A model generated the notes under the pieces. The model had not been told where the DNA came from, did not search any database, and saw only the letters and a list, made by a program, of their open reading frames with translations. Below are positions 22,386-33,100 of a DNA stretch of 64,000 nt, in pieces. Position numbers and translations under genes: made by a program. Where the stretch lies: assembly GCA_004431415.1 (NCBI GenBank), contig QPMI01000496.1:496001-560000 (forward strand). The letters run 5' to 3'. Positions within the stretch are counted from its first letter, which is position 1. Each line of letters begins with the position of its first letter. The DNA comes from Cyanophora paradoxa. Its lineage: Eukaryota; Glaucocystophyceae; Cyanophorales; Cyanophoraceae.

Positions 22386-22886
22386 CTGCCTGCGGCTAGC
22401 GGCAAGCAGGGGCGCTCCAGGCCGGAGGCAGTCGCTGCTTGCGGCGCTTCCTCCGTTCTTCCTCCCCCTCCCCTCCTCCCCGTTCTTCCTCCTCCTCCCC
22501 CCTCCTCCTCATTCCCCCCCCCCCCCCCGCCCCTCCCCCCTCTCCATCCAGTTGTTCTATGTTCAGTACTAGTTGCGTTGGAGGAAGGATGTTTTGAGTG
22601 CCTGTTTTGAAATTGGAAGAAGGATGCATTACATAGCTATATATAGGACCGGGGGCACTTCAAAGAGGCGGACATCGATACCAGATACTTAAAAGAAGAG
22701 CTCGAGGTTGCATTATAGAAGAGGATCCGGAGATTTAGATAATTATAAATGAGCTGGAGAAGAAAAGCTTAAGCTTAAGGGAGAGGAGATAATTATAAAC
22801 GGGACATCTATAGAGGGCAGGGGACTACCGAGTAATCCGGGCCGGCCGCGCGCGGGATCGACGAGCGAGAGCGATACGTACGAGCG
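22386..22886. other. Intergenic region
   Basis: CT-rich tract at 22440-22550, then AT-rich sequence with short GAGATAATTATAAA-like repeats at 22730-22800. No gene supported. Confidence 0.5.
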
Positions 22887-23392
22887 ATGAAGCGCGCTGG
22901 GGACGCCACAGAAGACCAGAGCGACAAGCGCCGTCGCATCAGGACGCTCCCCTTTGCGAAATCTGCGAGCTCGAGAGAGGTGCGACCTGTCACGCGTGCC
23001 TGCACGACGCGGGCGATGCCAAATTGCATGCAGGGGCTCTCGGGTCCGTGGTGGTTTCTCCGGACCCATGGCCAAACGCCGCGAGCGAGCCCCGTTGCCG
23101 CGCTTCGGCATCCGGTGCGCTCTACTTCGATTTTTGCGCCTGGGTCCGAGCTCGAGGCTCGCTGCGAATGAATTCGAATCTAATGATTTCACAGCAGCTC
23201 CCTGCGTTCAGCAGCTTCGAAATCGGCGACGCGATGTCCATGGAGTGCGACGTCGATGGGCGCGACGTCGGGCCCGCTTCGGCCCTTCCCCTCGATTTTC
23301 GCACCGCTGAATTCGAAGGTCCCGCTCTTCCCCTGGCTTGCGGTCCCGCTTGCAATTGGTCGCTGTCCTCCGAGCTCGAGCCGCAGCACTAG
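22887..23392 (+). CDS. Possible small Cys-containing protein
   Basis: A reading frame ending at TAG 23392 encodes CEICELERGATCHACLHDAG, a CxxC-x8-CxxC arrangement that could bind zinc. It continues with acidic sequence (SSFEIGDAMSMECDVDGRDV) and ends ACNWSLSSELEPQH. The nearest ATG (22887, MKRAGDATEDQSDKRRR) is in another frame, so a small intron or sequence error would be needed to join them. Not recognised; it could be chance coding in GC-rich DNA. Confidence 0.3.
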
Positions 23393-23799
23393 CTATATAG
23401 CGGCAGCTGCAGTAAAAGCATATGCCGCGGTGATTAATATTTCTATTTTCTTTGGGCACCTAGTCAGAATGTCTAGGGGTAGACACGTAGAGAGGCAGTT
23501 CGCGCAACGTCAACCACATCCTGTCTGATCATCCTGCATCATCCACGTGCAAGCCACAGATCCCTCCTGCGTGATCTTTGTGGGTGGGGACCCCTGTGAG
23601 GTTTCAGGGGCCCCTGGGGGGTTCCGGACCCCAACCCAGAAAAAACACCAAACATCCTCCACACCATGGCCAGCTACCGAATTCGAAGTACGTATACAGA
23701 CATGCAGCTAGCGTAGTTCAATCGAATCTCTCAAACCACTAATTAAAAACCTCGATCAACGCCGGCCAGGCGCCGCCGGCGTCCGCCGCCGCTGTATCG
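23393..23799. other. Intergenic region
   Basis: No supported gene. It holds a G/C-run stretch (23585-23630), then lower-GC sequence with GAATTCGAA words up to the phosphatase stop codon. Confidence 0.4.
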
Positions 23800-26699
23800 C
23801 TACGCCTGGGAGAGAAGGCCGGGCGGGGGGCCCTCCGCCGCGAGCGCCGCCACGACCCCCTGGACAAAGCAAATTTAGTTCAAATTTAAAACCGAAGAAG
23901 CAGAAGAAAAAGAAGCCGTCTTCAGGCGGACCATGTTGGGGGCGGCGACGGCGCGGTGGGCCTTGACGTGCGCCAGGGCCGCCTCGGGGGCCAGGCCCTG
24001 CGCCCAGCAGAGGTGCAGCACGACCACCGCCGGCGCCCTGCGCGAGGACGCTCAGCGGAGGGCGGGGGGCGGGTGGGCGGGGCGGGCTCGCCGGCCCATG
24101 CCGGCGGTGCAGTGCACGTAGACGCTCTTGCCGGCCGAGACCTGCTCGAAGGGGCGCGCGCGTAACTTAGTAAGAAGCAGAGCAAAGCGAACCAAAGCGA
24201 AGCGAAGCGAGGCAGAGCGGGGCGGGGCGGACCCAGGCGTGTGCGGTGTGGACGGCCTCGGGCAGCCGCTCCCGCAGCGATTCCCCGTCGAAGTCCCTGC
24301 CGGAGGGCGGGAGGGCGGGGCGGGGCGGATCAGAGCCGGCCGGCGGGCGGGGCTCAGGGCTCTCTACCGGGCCCGGCCGCTCGGGGCGGGCGGGGCGGGG
24401 CGGGCGGGGCGGGCCGCCGGGCGGACCGGATGGGGTGCCTGCGGACGGCGATGCCGGCCCGCGCGTACAGCTCCTCCATCTTCCCCCAGTTCACCTGCCC
24501 CGGGGGGGGGCTCAGGGGGAGGGGGGAAAGGAGAGGGGGGTACGCGCGCGCCATGCGGTGCGCGTGGTCCTCGTCCGTCTGAACGTTCAGCACCGCTGCG
24601 CGGGGGGGGGGGGGGGGGGGGTAATGAGATAGGAGAGGAAGGAGGAATAAAGGGGGTACGACGCACCGTCGACGCCGCCCTCCTTCATCGCGGTGACGTC
24701 ATCCTCGCACTGGCGCCAAGAGGGGGGGGGGGGGGGTGAGGGCCGGCGGGGGGCGAGGCTCTGGGAGGGGGCGGAGGGGCTCGCCTGGGGGTACGGCCCA
24801 ATAAAGAAACCCGCGAAGCCCGGCGCCACGCTCGGCACCGCGTGGAACTGCATCCCTGCGGATTCGAAGCGTGGGCCGCCGCGGCCGGGCACGCCTGGCG
24901 CGGAAGGAGGGGGCGGGGTACCCGCGACGAAGTTCACGTCTGAAGGGGGCGGAGAAGGTCAAACGGGTACAGGTGAAAGAAAGGCAGCAGGGTGTACCGT
25001 GAATGTCAAGACCGCCGGCGGCGCGGCCCTCGGCGAGGCGAGCCTCGTCGATCTCGCAGCGCCGGTTCGGCTCTGGCGGGGTACAGTTCAACGATCGGGA
25101 AGATCAAATTAGAAAGAGGACCGGGGGGGGGGGGGGGGGGGGGGGGGCGCACCCCTCTCCCAGATCGCCGATCCTGAGGCCTGCGGGGGCGCGGCAGCGC
25201 CGGCGTCGTAAGCCATACGGGGGCAAAGTGGGGGTGCGCCCGTACCGAGTCCATGGCGACGTATCGATACGCGAAGTACCCGGGGACCTGGGGAACGTTC
25301 GTATTCTAGACGTAAATGTGGGCGGCCTCGAACCTTCAGCCTCGTGAGGACGGCGTCGATCTCCCAGCAGCGGCCCTTGGCCCCCGTCTGGAGGGTACGC
25401 TCCTCCTTCCCCATCTGCATCCGCTGCGGCCCGAACCGCGCCCACCTTTTCCCCCGATAAGGGGCGGCGGAAGGGCCGGAGGGCGGCGGGCCAGGGGTAC
25501 GCACGCCCCGAGCTCGGGGGGGTCCCCAGTGATCGCGAGGTACTTGCCCTGAGGGGATACGGCGTTGGGATGGGGCAGGGGAGAAGCGGCGCGGGGGTGC
25601 AGCGCCGCGGGGGTACGGACCTCCGGAAGAGGGTAGTAGATCGAGAAGACGGCGCGAACCGACTCCCACACAGCGCGAACCTCCTCCTCCGCCCCGGGCC
25701 CCGGGGCAATCTGCAGGGGGGGTACCCTGTTAACCGAGGGGGGGGCAGAGAAGGCAGCGGGAGATTAGCGTACCCTGCGGTTGGAGCCGGCCTCCCACGT
25801 AGGCTTGCCGTCGGGCCCCACGGTGACGAACTTGAAATTGACCTCGCCGGGCTCGATGCAGGCCGCCGCCGAGTACGTCTCCCCGTCCTCCCCGCGCCGC
25901 ATCCGCTGCGCAGGATCGATCGAATCTCAAATCTCTCATCTGAGGGCTAGGCCCGGGGCGGGGCGGGCTCGCCAGGCCCTTGGCGGGGTCCCAAGCGCCC
26001 AGCTCCGGGGCGCTCCCAACCACGAGCGTCTCCTCGCCCGCCGTCGCCCCGCGGAACACAAGCACGAAACGCGCGAGCGCCGCCGCCGGCTGCCGCGGCG
26101 TCAGCGAGCGGCGGCCGCGCCGGCGCCTTAGGGTCGGGCGGGAAGCAGCGTCGGGGGCGCGCGCACGGCGCCGGGGGGGCGGAGCATGAGGTCGCGGGCG
26201 GGCAGAGCGGCGGAGAGCTCGGTGGCGCCCTCGGCGGCCACGCTCGCCGTCCGGTTCATGCACTGCTCCCACACGACCTCGCCGCCCGCGTGGATCGCCA
26301 CCACCTGCCGGCCGCGGGCTCAGCGCGCGCCCCGGGAGGCAGCCCAGCGCGGGCGAACGCGCGCACCTTGTACTCCACGGTGCCTGAATGCGCGCGCGGG
26401 CGGCGTATACGTGAGCGGGCGAGAGGATGAAGGGCCGGTAGGCCCGGGCGGGAGCACGAACCGGCGGGATGCCCGGCGACTTCTCCGATCCACGAGCCAT
26501 CCGGCTGCGCCGCAAGCTCCTGAGGCAACACGATCAACGGGTCGCTCTCGTACGATAGGCCGCTCGCGCTTGGGGAGCCGCGCACCGGCGCAGCGCTTGG
26601 AGCCCACGATCCTAGCGCGGGGGAAGATCCCACGATGCGAACATCGACCGGACGCGCCGGCACGGCTAGTCCCTCGCAGGAGACGCGGATCTTCAGCAT
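23800..26699 (-). CDS. Glucan phosphatase: three CBM20-like modules plus dual-specificity phosphatase
   Basis: The ATG at 26697-26699 begins MLKIRVSCEGLAVPARP. Module 1: VRIVGSSPALGSWAPSAAPV, VEYK, VVAIHAGGEVVWEQCMNRT. Module 2: VVGSAPELGAWDPAKGL, EPGEVNFKFVTVGPDGKPTW, WEAGSNR. Module 3: YLAITGDPPELGA, ERTLQTGAKGRCWEIDAVL, YRYVAMDS. These have the ELGxW and W.aGxNR features of starch-binding CBM20. The phosphatase part has QCEDDVTAMKEGGVDG, VLNVQTDEDHAHRM, a general-acid loop (HPIRDFDGESLRERLPEAV) and the P-loop SVYVHCTAGMGR|APAVVV with catalytic Cys and Arg. The CDS ends ALAAEGPPPGLLSQ-A-stop at 23800. By family, such enzymes remove phosphate from starch or glycogen so that amylases can act. 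Domain order (CBM first) is laforin-like, whereas the acid loop and HCTAGMGRAP are SEX4-like. A GC-AG intron splits the final Arg codon of the P-loop. Introns carry long poly-C tracts. Confidence 0.85.
24601..24622 (-). repeat. Poly-C (sense) intronic tract
   Basis: About 20 consecutive G on the plus strand, so C in the sense of the phosphatase gene, within an intron. A shorter run lies at 24723-24736. Confidence 0.7.
25123..25147 (-). repeat. 25-base poly-C (sense) intronic tract
   Basis: 25 uninterrupted G on the plus strand within a phosphatase intron, the longest homopolymer in the window. Exact length is sensitive to sequencing error. Confidence 0.75.
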
Positions 26700-27034
26700 G
26701 GGCCCTCGCGCTCCCGCTCGTCCGGGCTCGCCGACGCGAAGCTCGCTGTGCGCGTTCGCGGCCGGTTCCGGTCAACCTGGGCTAGCCTGCGGTCGCGTAT
26801 GCAACGATGCCGCCGCTAGCTAAGCCGAGCGCCCGCGCGGCAGTACCCCCGGCGCAGGCGGACCCGGGCGGGGCAAGCGATTCGAGTTTTCCATCAGCGC
26901 TTGTGGTCTAGGGGTAGAATACTTCGTTGCCATCGAAGAGACCCGGGTTCGAGTCCCGGCAGGCGCACTTTTGCCCCCTCGAGCCCCGCCGGGTCCCGTT
27001 CCCCCCGGCGCTTGTTTTCGCTTCCTCGGGGGTC
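26672..27034. repeat. Right arm of the tRNA-bearing inverted duplication
   Basis: Reverse complement of 17561-17924 with a few mismatches. It spans the first nine codons and upstream flank of the glucan phosphatase gene, the tRNA-Gly gene and about 65 bp beyond. Being attached to the intact gene, it is probably the source copy. Confidence 0.85.
26897..26967 (+). tRNA. trnG-GCC: tRNA-Gly(GCC), right copy
   Basis: Identical in sequence to the left copy. Anticodon GCC in loop TTGCCAT; the T arm (box B) is GGTTCGAGTCC. It is followed by CTTTT, a pol III stop. It lies 197 bp from, and divergent to, the phosphatase start codon. Confidence 0.97.
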
Positions 27035-28205
27035 GGCTGCGCGCCGCGATCGCGCGCTGCGCTCTCGGAGTGCGTCCGCTCGCTCGGCCTAGTATAGCTA
27101 TACGCCGCGCAGCGTTTATCAGGACGCCGTCAGCTCGCGATCGAGCCCGCTCGCCGCCTCGAGCCCGCGTGATCGCGGGGCGCAGGTCCACGAGCTACGC
27201 GGCTGTCGCTTACGACTAGGCGCCCGCGCAAGCTCGATTGATCATGACATCGGCCCGGCGGCGCGCCGCCTCGAGCTACGTATACGCGTCGATGTCTTTC
27301 TAGATCTCGCTTACGAGTCTGCCCCCTAGGCCTAGGCCTGGCCCGTCGAGTCGGCGTCGACGTCCTAGCTATAGATCATGATTACGCGAGCAATAAATCT
27401 AGACGCCGCCGGCGCCGCGCGCCCCGCGCGCCGCGCTCCATAAATCACCGTCTGGGGCCGGGCCGGGCAGGGAATGCATATGAATGGCTTATTCAACGCG
27501 CTTCGAGCTCGGCCCGGCGAGGAGGCGAAGGCGAGGGCGCTCGAGCTCACCTGCGAAGCCTGCCGTTTCGTGATGCGCGAGCCCGTGCGCAGCCCGGGAG
27601 TCGAATCCGGCCCGCAGCTGGCTTCCAGTTCTAGATGTGATTAATATTAACATTATCGCTCTCTGCGCTCAGACGCTGCTGGTGTACCGGTGCCCCGGGC
27701 CTGAGCGAGCACGCGCTTTAATTTGCCGGACGTGCGTGGATCCGGAAAAGGCTGGCTCCCGCCGGGCCGTGATCATGAGCTCGAGGTCAAGTGCCCCTTC
27801 TGTGTCGACGGCGATTGCGAAGTCATCGGTGGCATGATCATGAGCGGCCCGATGACGTCGACTACTGTATAGCGCTGTCCGGATATCGATCCGTCGCGGC
27901 GTCGTGGTGGCCAGACCATGTACCACGGCCTGGCATCCCATGACAAAGATTCGCACTATACACGAGATTATATTGTAGTTAACGTTACGATGTGCACGTA
28001 CGCGCATTATCTTATGTTATATGCTTCTAAAGATACTTTTCGAATGCACTACGTATACGTATATATACTTATTTTCTCCAGGTATATATACAGTGATTTA
28101 GGGGGGGGGTAGTGCTCCGTTCAACTAATTATAAACCGTTCAACGGTTGAACAGCAGCGCCAGCGCTACATCAGCTGGTTATTCAGTTATATGAATGAAC
28201 GAATC
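27035..28205. other. Intergenic region, marked composition change
   Basis: No supported gene. From about 27.3 kb GC falls, and palindromic words such as GATCATGA (27377, 27772, 27837) and TATATAC appear. AT-rich stretch with microsatellite-like ATATAC at 28040-28095. Confidence 0.5.
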
Positions 28206-29040
28206 TTAACGCAGGCTGCCGTGTTGCTGCTGCAGCTGCAGCTGCTCCACGATTGACGACAACCGGGCCGGGCCGACGGCCGCGGCCTCATTGCCCCCCG
28301 CTGACGCGATATCGATCTGGCCGCCACCGTCCATGGTCGTCTGCTCAAGACAGGTAAGCTTCAGCTAACGTCGGTGTCAACGCATGCATGTGGCGCAGGA
28401 GCAATTTTAAATGTCAAATTTTAATCGCATGCACATGGCGCCGGCCGGCTGCTCACCGCGACGCTTCCGGGGTTGAGAGAGCCGAGCTTCAGCAGCACTC
28501 GCGTGGCTTGCTGCTTGACGTCTGGCGGCACCCCTTCGGCCGCGGGCCCCTGCCGGAGCACGAAGCGGAGCGCCCGCACGCCACGCAGCCGCCCCTGCGC
28601 CGCGCGTCCCAAGCCGGCCTCTCATGAGCAGTCCGACGGTTGAGGTTCGCGCAAACCGGCTGCTACATCGATATCTAGATGTCGATCTCACTGATCCGGA
28701 GGGTTCGGGGCTCTAGATCTGGCGCACCTCGTTGAGGTGGGACTCGTCCGGGATCTCCTCGAGCGCGTCCAGCGCCCCCTTCAGCCTCCGCACCGCCTGC
28801 ACCCCAACGCGGGTGGCCGGAGCAGAGGCGTCCGTCAGCACAGAATGGAGGGAAGCTGGAGGGCGGCGTGGAGGGCCGGGCCCGGCGCGGGGCGCACGGA
28901 CTCGTCGAGGGCGGCGCCGGCGGCGGCGAGCGCCTCGAGCGCCTCCAGGTCCTCCACGCACGCCGCCAGCCGCCGCCGCTCGCCCTCCTCCTCCGCCCCC
29001 GCCGCCAGCGACACGGCCGCCGCGCGGATCTCCTGGGGCG
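28206..29040 (-). CDS. Helical protein, tandem copy A
   Basis: Sense exons read EIRAAAVSLAAGAEEEGERR, RLAACVEDLEALEALAAAG, then VRRLKGALDALEEIPDESHL, then GRLRGVRALRFVLRQGPAAE, PPDVKQQATRVLLKLGSLNP, and a last exon AVGPARLSSIVEQLQLQQQH ending in TAA at 28206. All-alpha and ARM-like in feel, ending in a Gln/Leu helix; family not identified. Unlike copy B there is no in-frame ATG before EIRAAAV (an in-frame TGA lies just upstream). Either an upstream exon is spliced to the CGCCCCAG acceptor near 29041, or copy A is a pseudogene or the downstream half of a two-unit gene. Confidence 0.5.
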
Positions 29041-30130
29041 CGGCGTAAGCACGATGCCGCGATCAGAAGAGTTGCAGGGTTCGACGGCAGTCGTAGAGTT
29101 CGGGATGGCGAATCCGCGCACCTCTACTGGGAGTTGGTGTTTTCGCTCCTCCAAATAATCAGGCCTTGACTCCGCAAAAATCCCTGCGTTCTGAACTCCG
29201 GATTCCCCTGAAGTTGCGTTCCCAGCTGCGGTCAGCGACCCTAGATCTGCCCGCGGAGCACAATCGCAGTGTTCAACGAAACCTTGGGCTACCTTGTTGT
29301 TGGTGGTGTTGTTGTTGTCGTTGGAGCTGCTCCACGATATCGATCGAAGACAACGGGGCAGGCCTAGGGCCGACAGCATGAGCGCCCCCAGGACCCGCGG
29401 CCGCAATCTGGCCGCCACTGTCCGTCGCCGTCGCCTGCTCAAGACAGGTGAAAAACTTTTAGCCACGGTCGCCGTGCAGGCGGTTCGAACTTCGGAATTC
29501 CAGCTCCAAGCCTAGGAACAGATCTGACTTCATACAAAGTGTTACTGCTCACCGCGACGCTTCCGGGGTTGAGAGAGCCGAGCTTCAGCAGCACTCGCGT
29601 GGCTTGCTGCTTGACGTCCGGCGGCACCCCTTCGGCCGCGGGCCCGTGCCTGAGCACGAAGCGGAGCGCCCGCACGCCGCGCAGCCGCCCCTGCGCCGCG
29701 CGTCCCAGCCCGGCCTCTCATGAGCAGTCCGACGGTTGAGGTTCGCGCAAATCGGCTGCTACATTTTCTAGATGCCGATCTCACTGATCCGGAGGGTCCG
29801 GGGCTCTGGCGCACCTCGTTGAGGTGGGACTCGTCCGGGATCTCCTCAAGCGCGTCCAGCGCCCCCTTCAGCCTCCTCACCGCCTGCACATGTGTCCCAA
29901 AACGGGCGGAGCCGACGCGTCCGTCAGCACAGAATGGAGGGAAGCTGGAGGGCGGCGTGGAGGGCTGGGCCCGGCGCGGGGCGCACGGACTCGTCGAGGG
30001 CGGCGCCGGCGGCGGCGAGCGCCTCGAGCGCCTCCAGGTCCTCCACGCACGCCGCCAGCCGCCGCCGCTCGCCCTCCTCCTCCGCCCCCGCCGCCAGCGA
30101 CACGGCCGCCGCGCGGATCTCCTGGCAGCC
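28235..30130. repeat. Direct tandem duplication, period about 1.09 kb
   Basis: Sequence from about 28235 to 29040 recurs at about 29325 to 30130 in the same orientation. The exons are nearly identical (for example the block at 28460-28620 against 29555-29718). The spacer at 29041-29320 is not repeated. Confidence 0.85.
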
Positions 30131-30145
30131 GGTGACGGCATCCAT
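29273..30145 (-). CDS. Helical protein, tandem copy B
   Basis: The ATG at 30143-30145 starts MDAVTGCQEIRAAAVSLAAG. The exons match copy A almost word for word (RLKGALDALEEIPDESHLNE, RALRFVLRHGPAAEGVPPDV, TRVLLKLGSLNPGSVA). The last exon has SSIDIVEQLQRQQQHHQQQG and a stop at 29273. Differences from copy A include an indel in the second exon flank and a longer Gln/His tail. A GTAGCC site after the Gln run could be a donor leading into copy A, but phases do not match simply. Function unknown. Confidence 0.5.
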
Positions 30146-30183
30146 TGATATAACATGGGACCAGCAAAGGGATGCTCAAGGGC

Positions 30184-33100
30184 CTAGGCTATTCGCACCT
30201 CCAGAGGGAGCGGAGGGCGATCACTGGCTTCGGTAGCATCGTCGTGCGCGATGAGCGAAGGTTCGCTCGCCACGCGGCCGATGGCTTTGCGGCCGTGTCC
30301 GACTTCGCAGGCGATGAGACGCTCGAGGCGTTTGTCTAGCAGGCCGCCCTCCTCTGTGGGGCTGCGGAGCCGGCCGAGGGTGCCCGGAGGCGGCCGGAGG
30401 ACGTGCCCCGACGCGCGCTCAGGAAGGAACGAAAACGACTTCGATCTATGCTCGGCCCGCCATTTCCGCTGCTGCAATTCATGATCAGCCGCTTCTGCGT
30501 CTGCTTGTGCTTTCTGCTCGAGCTCGCTGGCCATGACGACTTCCCCGTGCTCGGGATCAATTGCAAGAGCACGATCACCGCCCGCCAGGGTACCGGTGCT
30601 TTCGACTTCCTCCTCGAGCTCCGAATTCGAATTCGAATCCTGATTCGAGCTCGGCTTTGCCTTGTGCCGAATCCACGACCGGTACCAGCGGCGCTTGCCC
30701 TCCACCCTGTCGCGGATCGCGTCCAGTATCTTCCGAAGCCGCCTCTCGCGCTGCGGGTCCATGCGCTCGCGGACCAGGTGCGCGGCCCAGAGGCTCTGCA
30801 CCCGAGTTGAGCAACGAAGACAGGACGTATACGTACGGATAACCAAAATATCGAGCGTACCCGGCTTGAAAAGAGGTAGGCGCTGGCGACGCGGCCGCTC
30901 TCTCTCCTCGTTCTGCGCACCGCGAGCCGCTGCAGCCGCCGGCTCTTGGCCATAGCTCCGGTCCAAAGGTCGTCATCCCGCGGCCGGGAGTCCTGTTCAC
31001 CCTCCTGATCGTTTCGTCGACGCTGCGACAGTTTGATTCGAACAAAGTCAGTCGATGTCCGAATGAGCGGCTCAAAAGATTTTTCGCGATCTTCGTTACT
31101 TGTGATTGAGCTCAGCGCGCACCTCAGAGACCTGCGACAGGAGATGTCGAATGCTGAACAGAACGTCCTCGTCGCGTTGCGAGCTCAATTTTAACGAGTC
31201 GCTGTGATTTTCCTCTTCTGTGAATGTTCCCTGCTTTCGCGCTATGGAGAGCAGGCGGGAAAGATCCCTTTGGAGCGGATTGGCGCTCAGACGCTTTCCT
31301 CGCACTTCAACTTGGACAACCTGCGCGAATACATATGCATGAGATGGCCGGGGTTCGGGTTTTAAGCCGGAGGGGGGCCGGGGGCGAGCGCAAACTGACC
31401 TCCGCCAGATTCCGAACGTAAGCCAGTAGGACGCGGCGATCCTCGATGCCGAGGCGGCGCCACCACGGGTCGATGCGCACGAGCATCTTGGGGTCGACGC
31501 AAGCCAGATTTAGACAGAGCGCGCGTTAAGACAAATCAGCATAAGGAGGTGAAGGGCAATATGGACGGCCACGGCACCTTGGAGTTGATGCGGATCTCGC
31601 CCTGGACGGCCTCGGAGAAGTCGTACAGGGCGCAACCGGGGCTCTCGTGGAACCAGTTGATCACGACGATGCGCAGCATGGAGAGGAAGCACCAGAGGTA
31701 GATCGCAAGGAGCATCGACATCGTCGAGATGATGGACGCATCGTTCAGGCCGCGGTACAGGAAGATCAGCGCCGAGAACGTCTGGAACATCTGCGCCATG
31801 ATGGACGACAGCTCGAGCCGGTTCCCCCGCATCTGACTGTACGGCTGCGGAGATCGAATGGATCACGATCAAAGGCGATAGTCGTGTCAAACATGGATTC
31901 GGTCTCTAGATCTGCGGACCTTATACACGGCCTGGAGAAGTAGCGCGGCGTATAAGAATAGGAAGTCCACGAGGGTCTGGAAAATTGGCCTGGAGTCACG
32001 ATTGCGAGATTAGATCTAGAGGTCTGCGGCAGCATTTCTCTTTATAATGAAGCGGCGGTGCAATATTACAGTTACCGTGAAACGTTGAAGACCGAGTTCG
32101 CTGCAATGCATGCTCGGCGGAAAAGCACGAGGAGGGACCAGTAGGAGTACTTGTGCCGGAAGTTGAGAACCAGGAATCCGTACAGGGCCTTGCTGGCGAA
32201 CAACTTCGACAGAGTCGACTTCGGCTTCTCATAGTCGCATCGAGAGCGGTCTTCGGGGCAAACAAGTGTGCGGGTCGTCATAATGCTTGCATCCCATCCG
32301 TCTTCCTTCATCTCATCCCATATGCTCAATCTCCGATAGCGAACAGCGGAGTAAATTAAGAGCAGTGGCACAACTGCGAGCTGCGGCGCGCAAGAACATC
32401 GACAACGTTAACATAAGATACAGCGGAATTAGCCTAGTAGGTAAAAACAAAGATCGAACTCGAAAGGTAGCGCACGTAAATCGTGGCCGCCGCGAGGGCG
32501 CCTGAGCGCAGCGTGGCGTAGTGGCCGTACTCGAGCGTACACTCGATGCTGGGCTCAGCGTACATAAACTGGCGGCCCGCCGCAGTCCTGCGTGAACTTG
32601 TACGTGAGAAGGCGTGCCGCCGTTCGTTCATGATCATCAGGGTCGCTCACTCAAAACACATGAAAGGTGAAAGAGTCATCTGCACAAGAAAGTAGAAGCT
32701 CAAACCTGCGCAAAGCTCGGCCCCCAAAAGGCTCGGGCTGCAAGCATGCGCGTGCGCGCGCACTGTAGAAGATAAGTGCCGACTGCACGACGATGAGAGC
32801 GTGCAGCGTCCAGAACCGCCTGCTGTTTCTCCACGCGATTGCGTACCACCACAAGCGGCGAACTCGCTTGAACCAGGTACCGAAGAAACGAGTAAGACAG
32901 TTGCCCTTTCGCGTCGAGAAGATGTCGTGTCGACGTTCGACGAGTTTGTACTTGCCGCAACCGCTCGCTTCTGCACTTCCCCTTTTACTCGCATAATCAG
33001 AGCCAGAGTCGCCGTTATCCGCCACGCCGGATTTGGAGCTGCCCGCTGGATTCGAAGCTGTTGAACCGCCGCACTGAACCCACTCGACCCCGTCTGGGAG

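Noticed and set aside
28206-30145. Possible HspBP1/Fes1/Sil1-type Hsp70 exchange factor
   Set aside because: The phrases LKGALDALEEIPDESHLNE and RALRFVLR are loosely similar, but family-defining motifs could not be seen.
30184-30966. Separate gene starting MDRSYGQEP on the minus strand
   Set aside because: Could be independent, but the exon run continues from the membrane protein without a clear promoter gap; kept as the tail of the large gene with a caveat.
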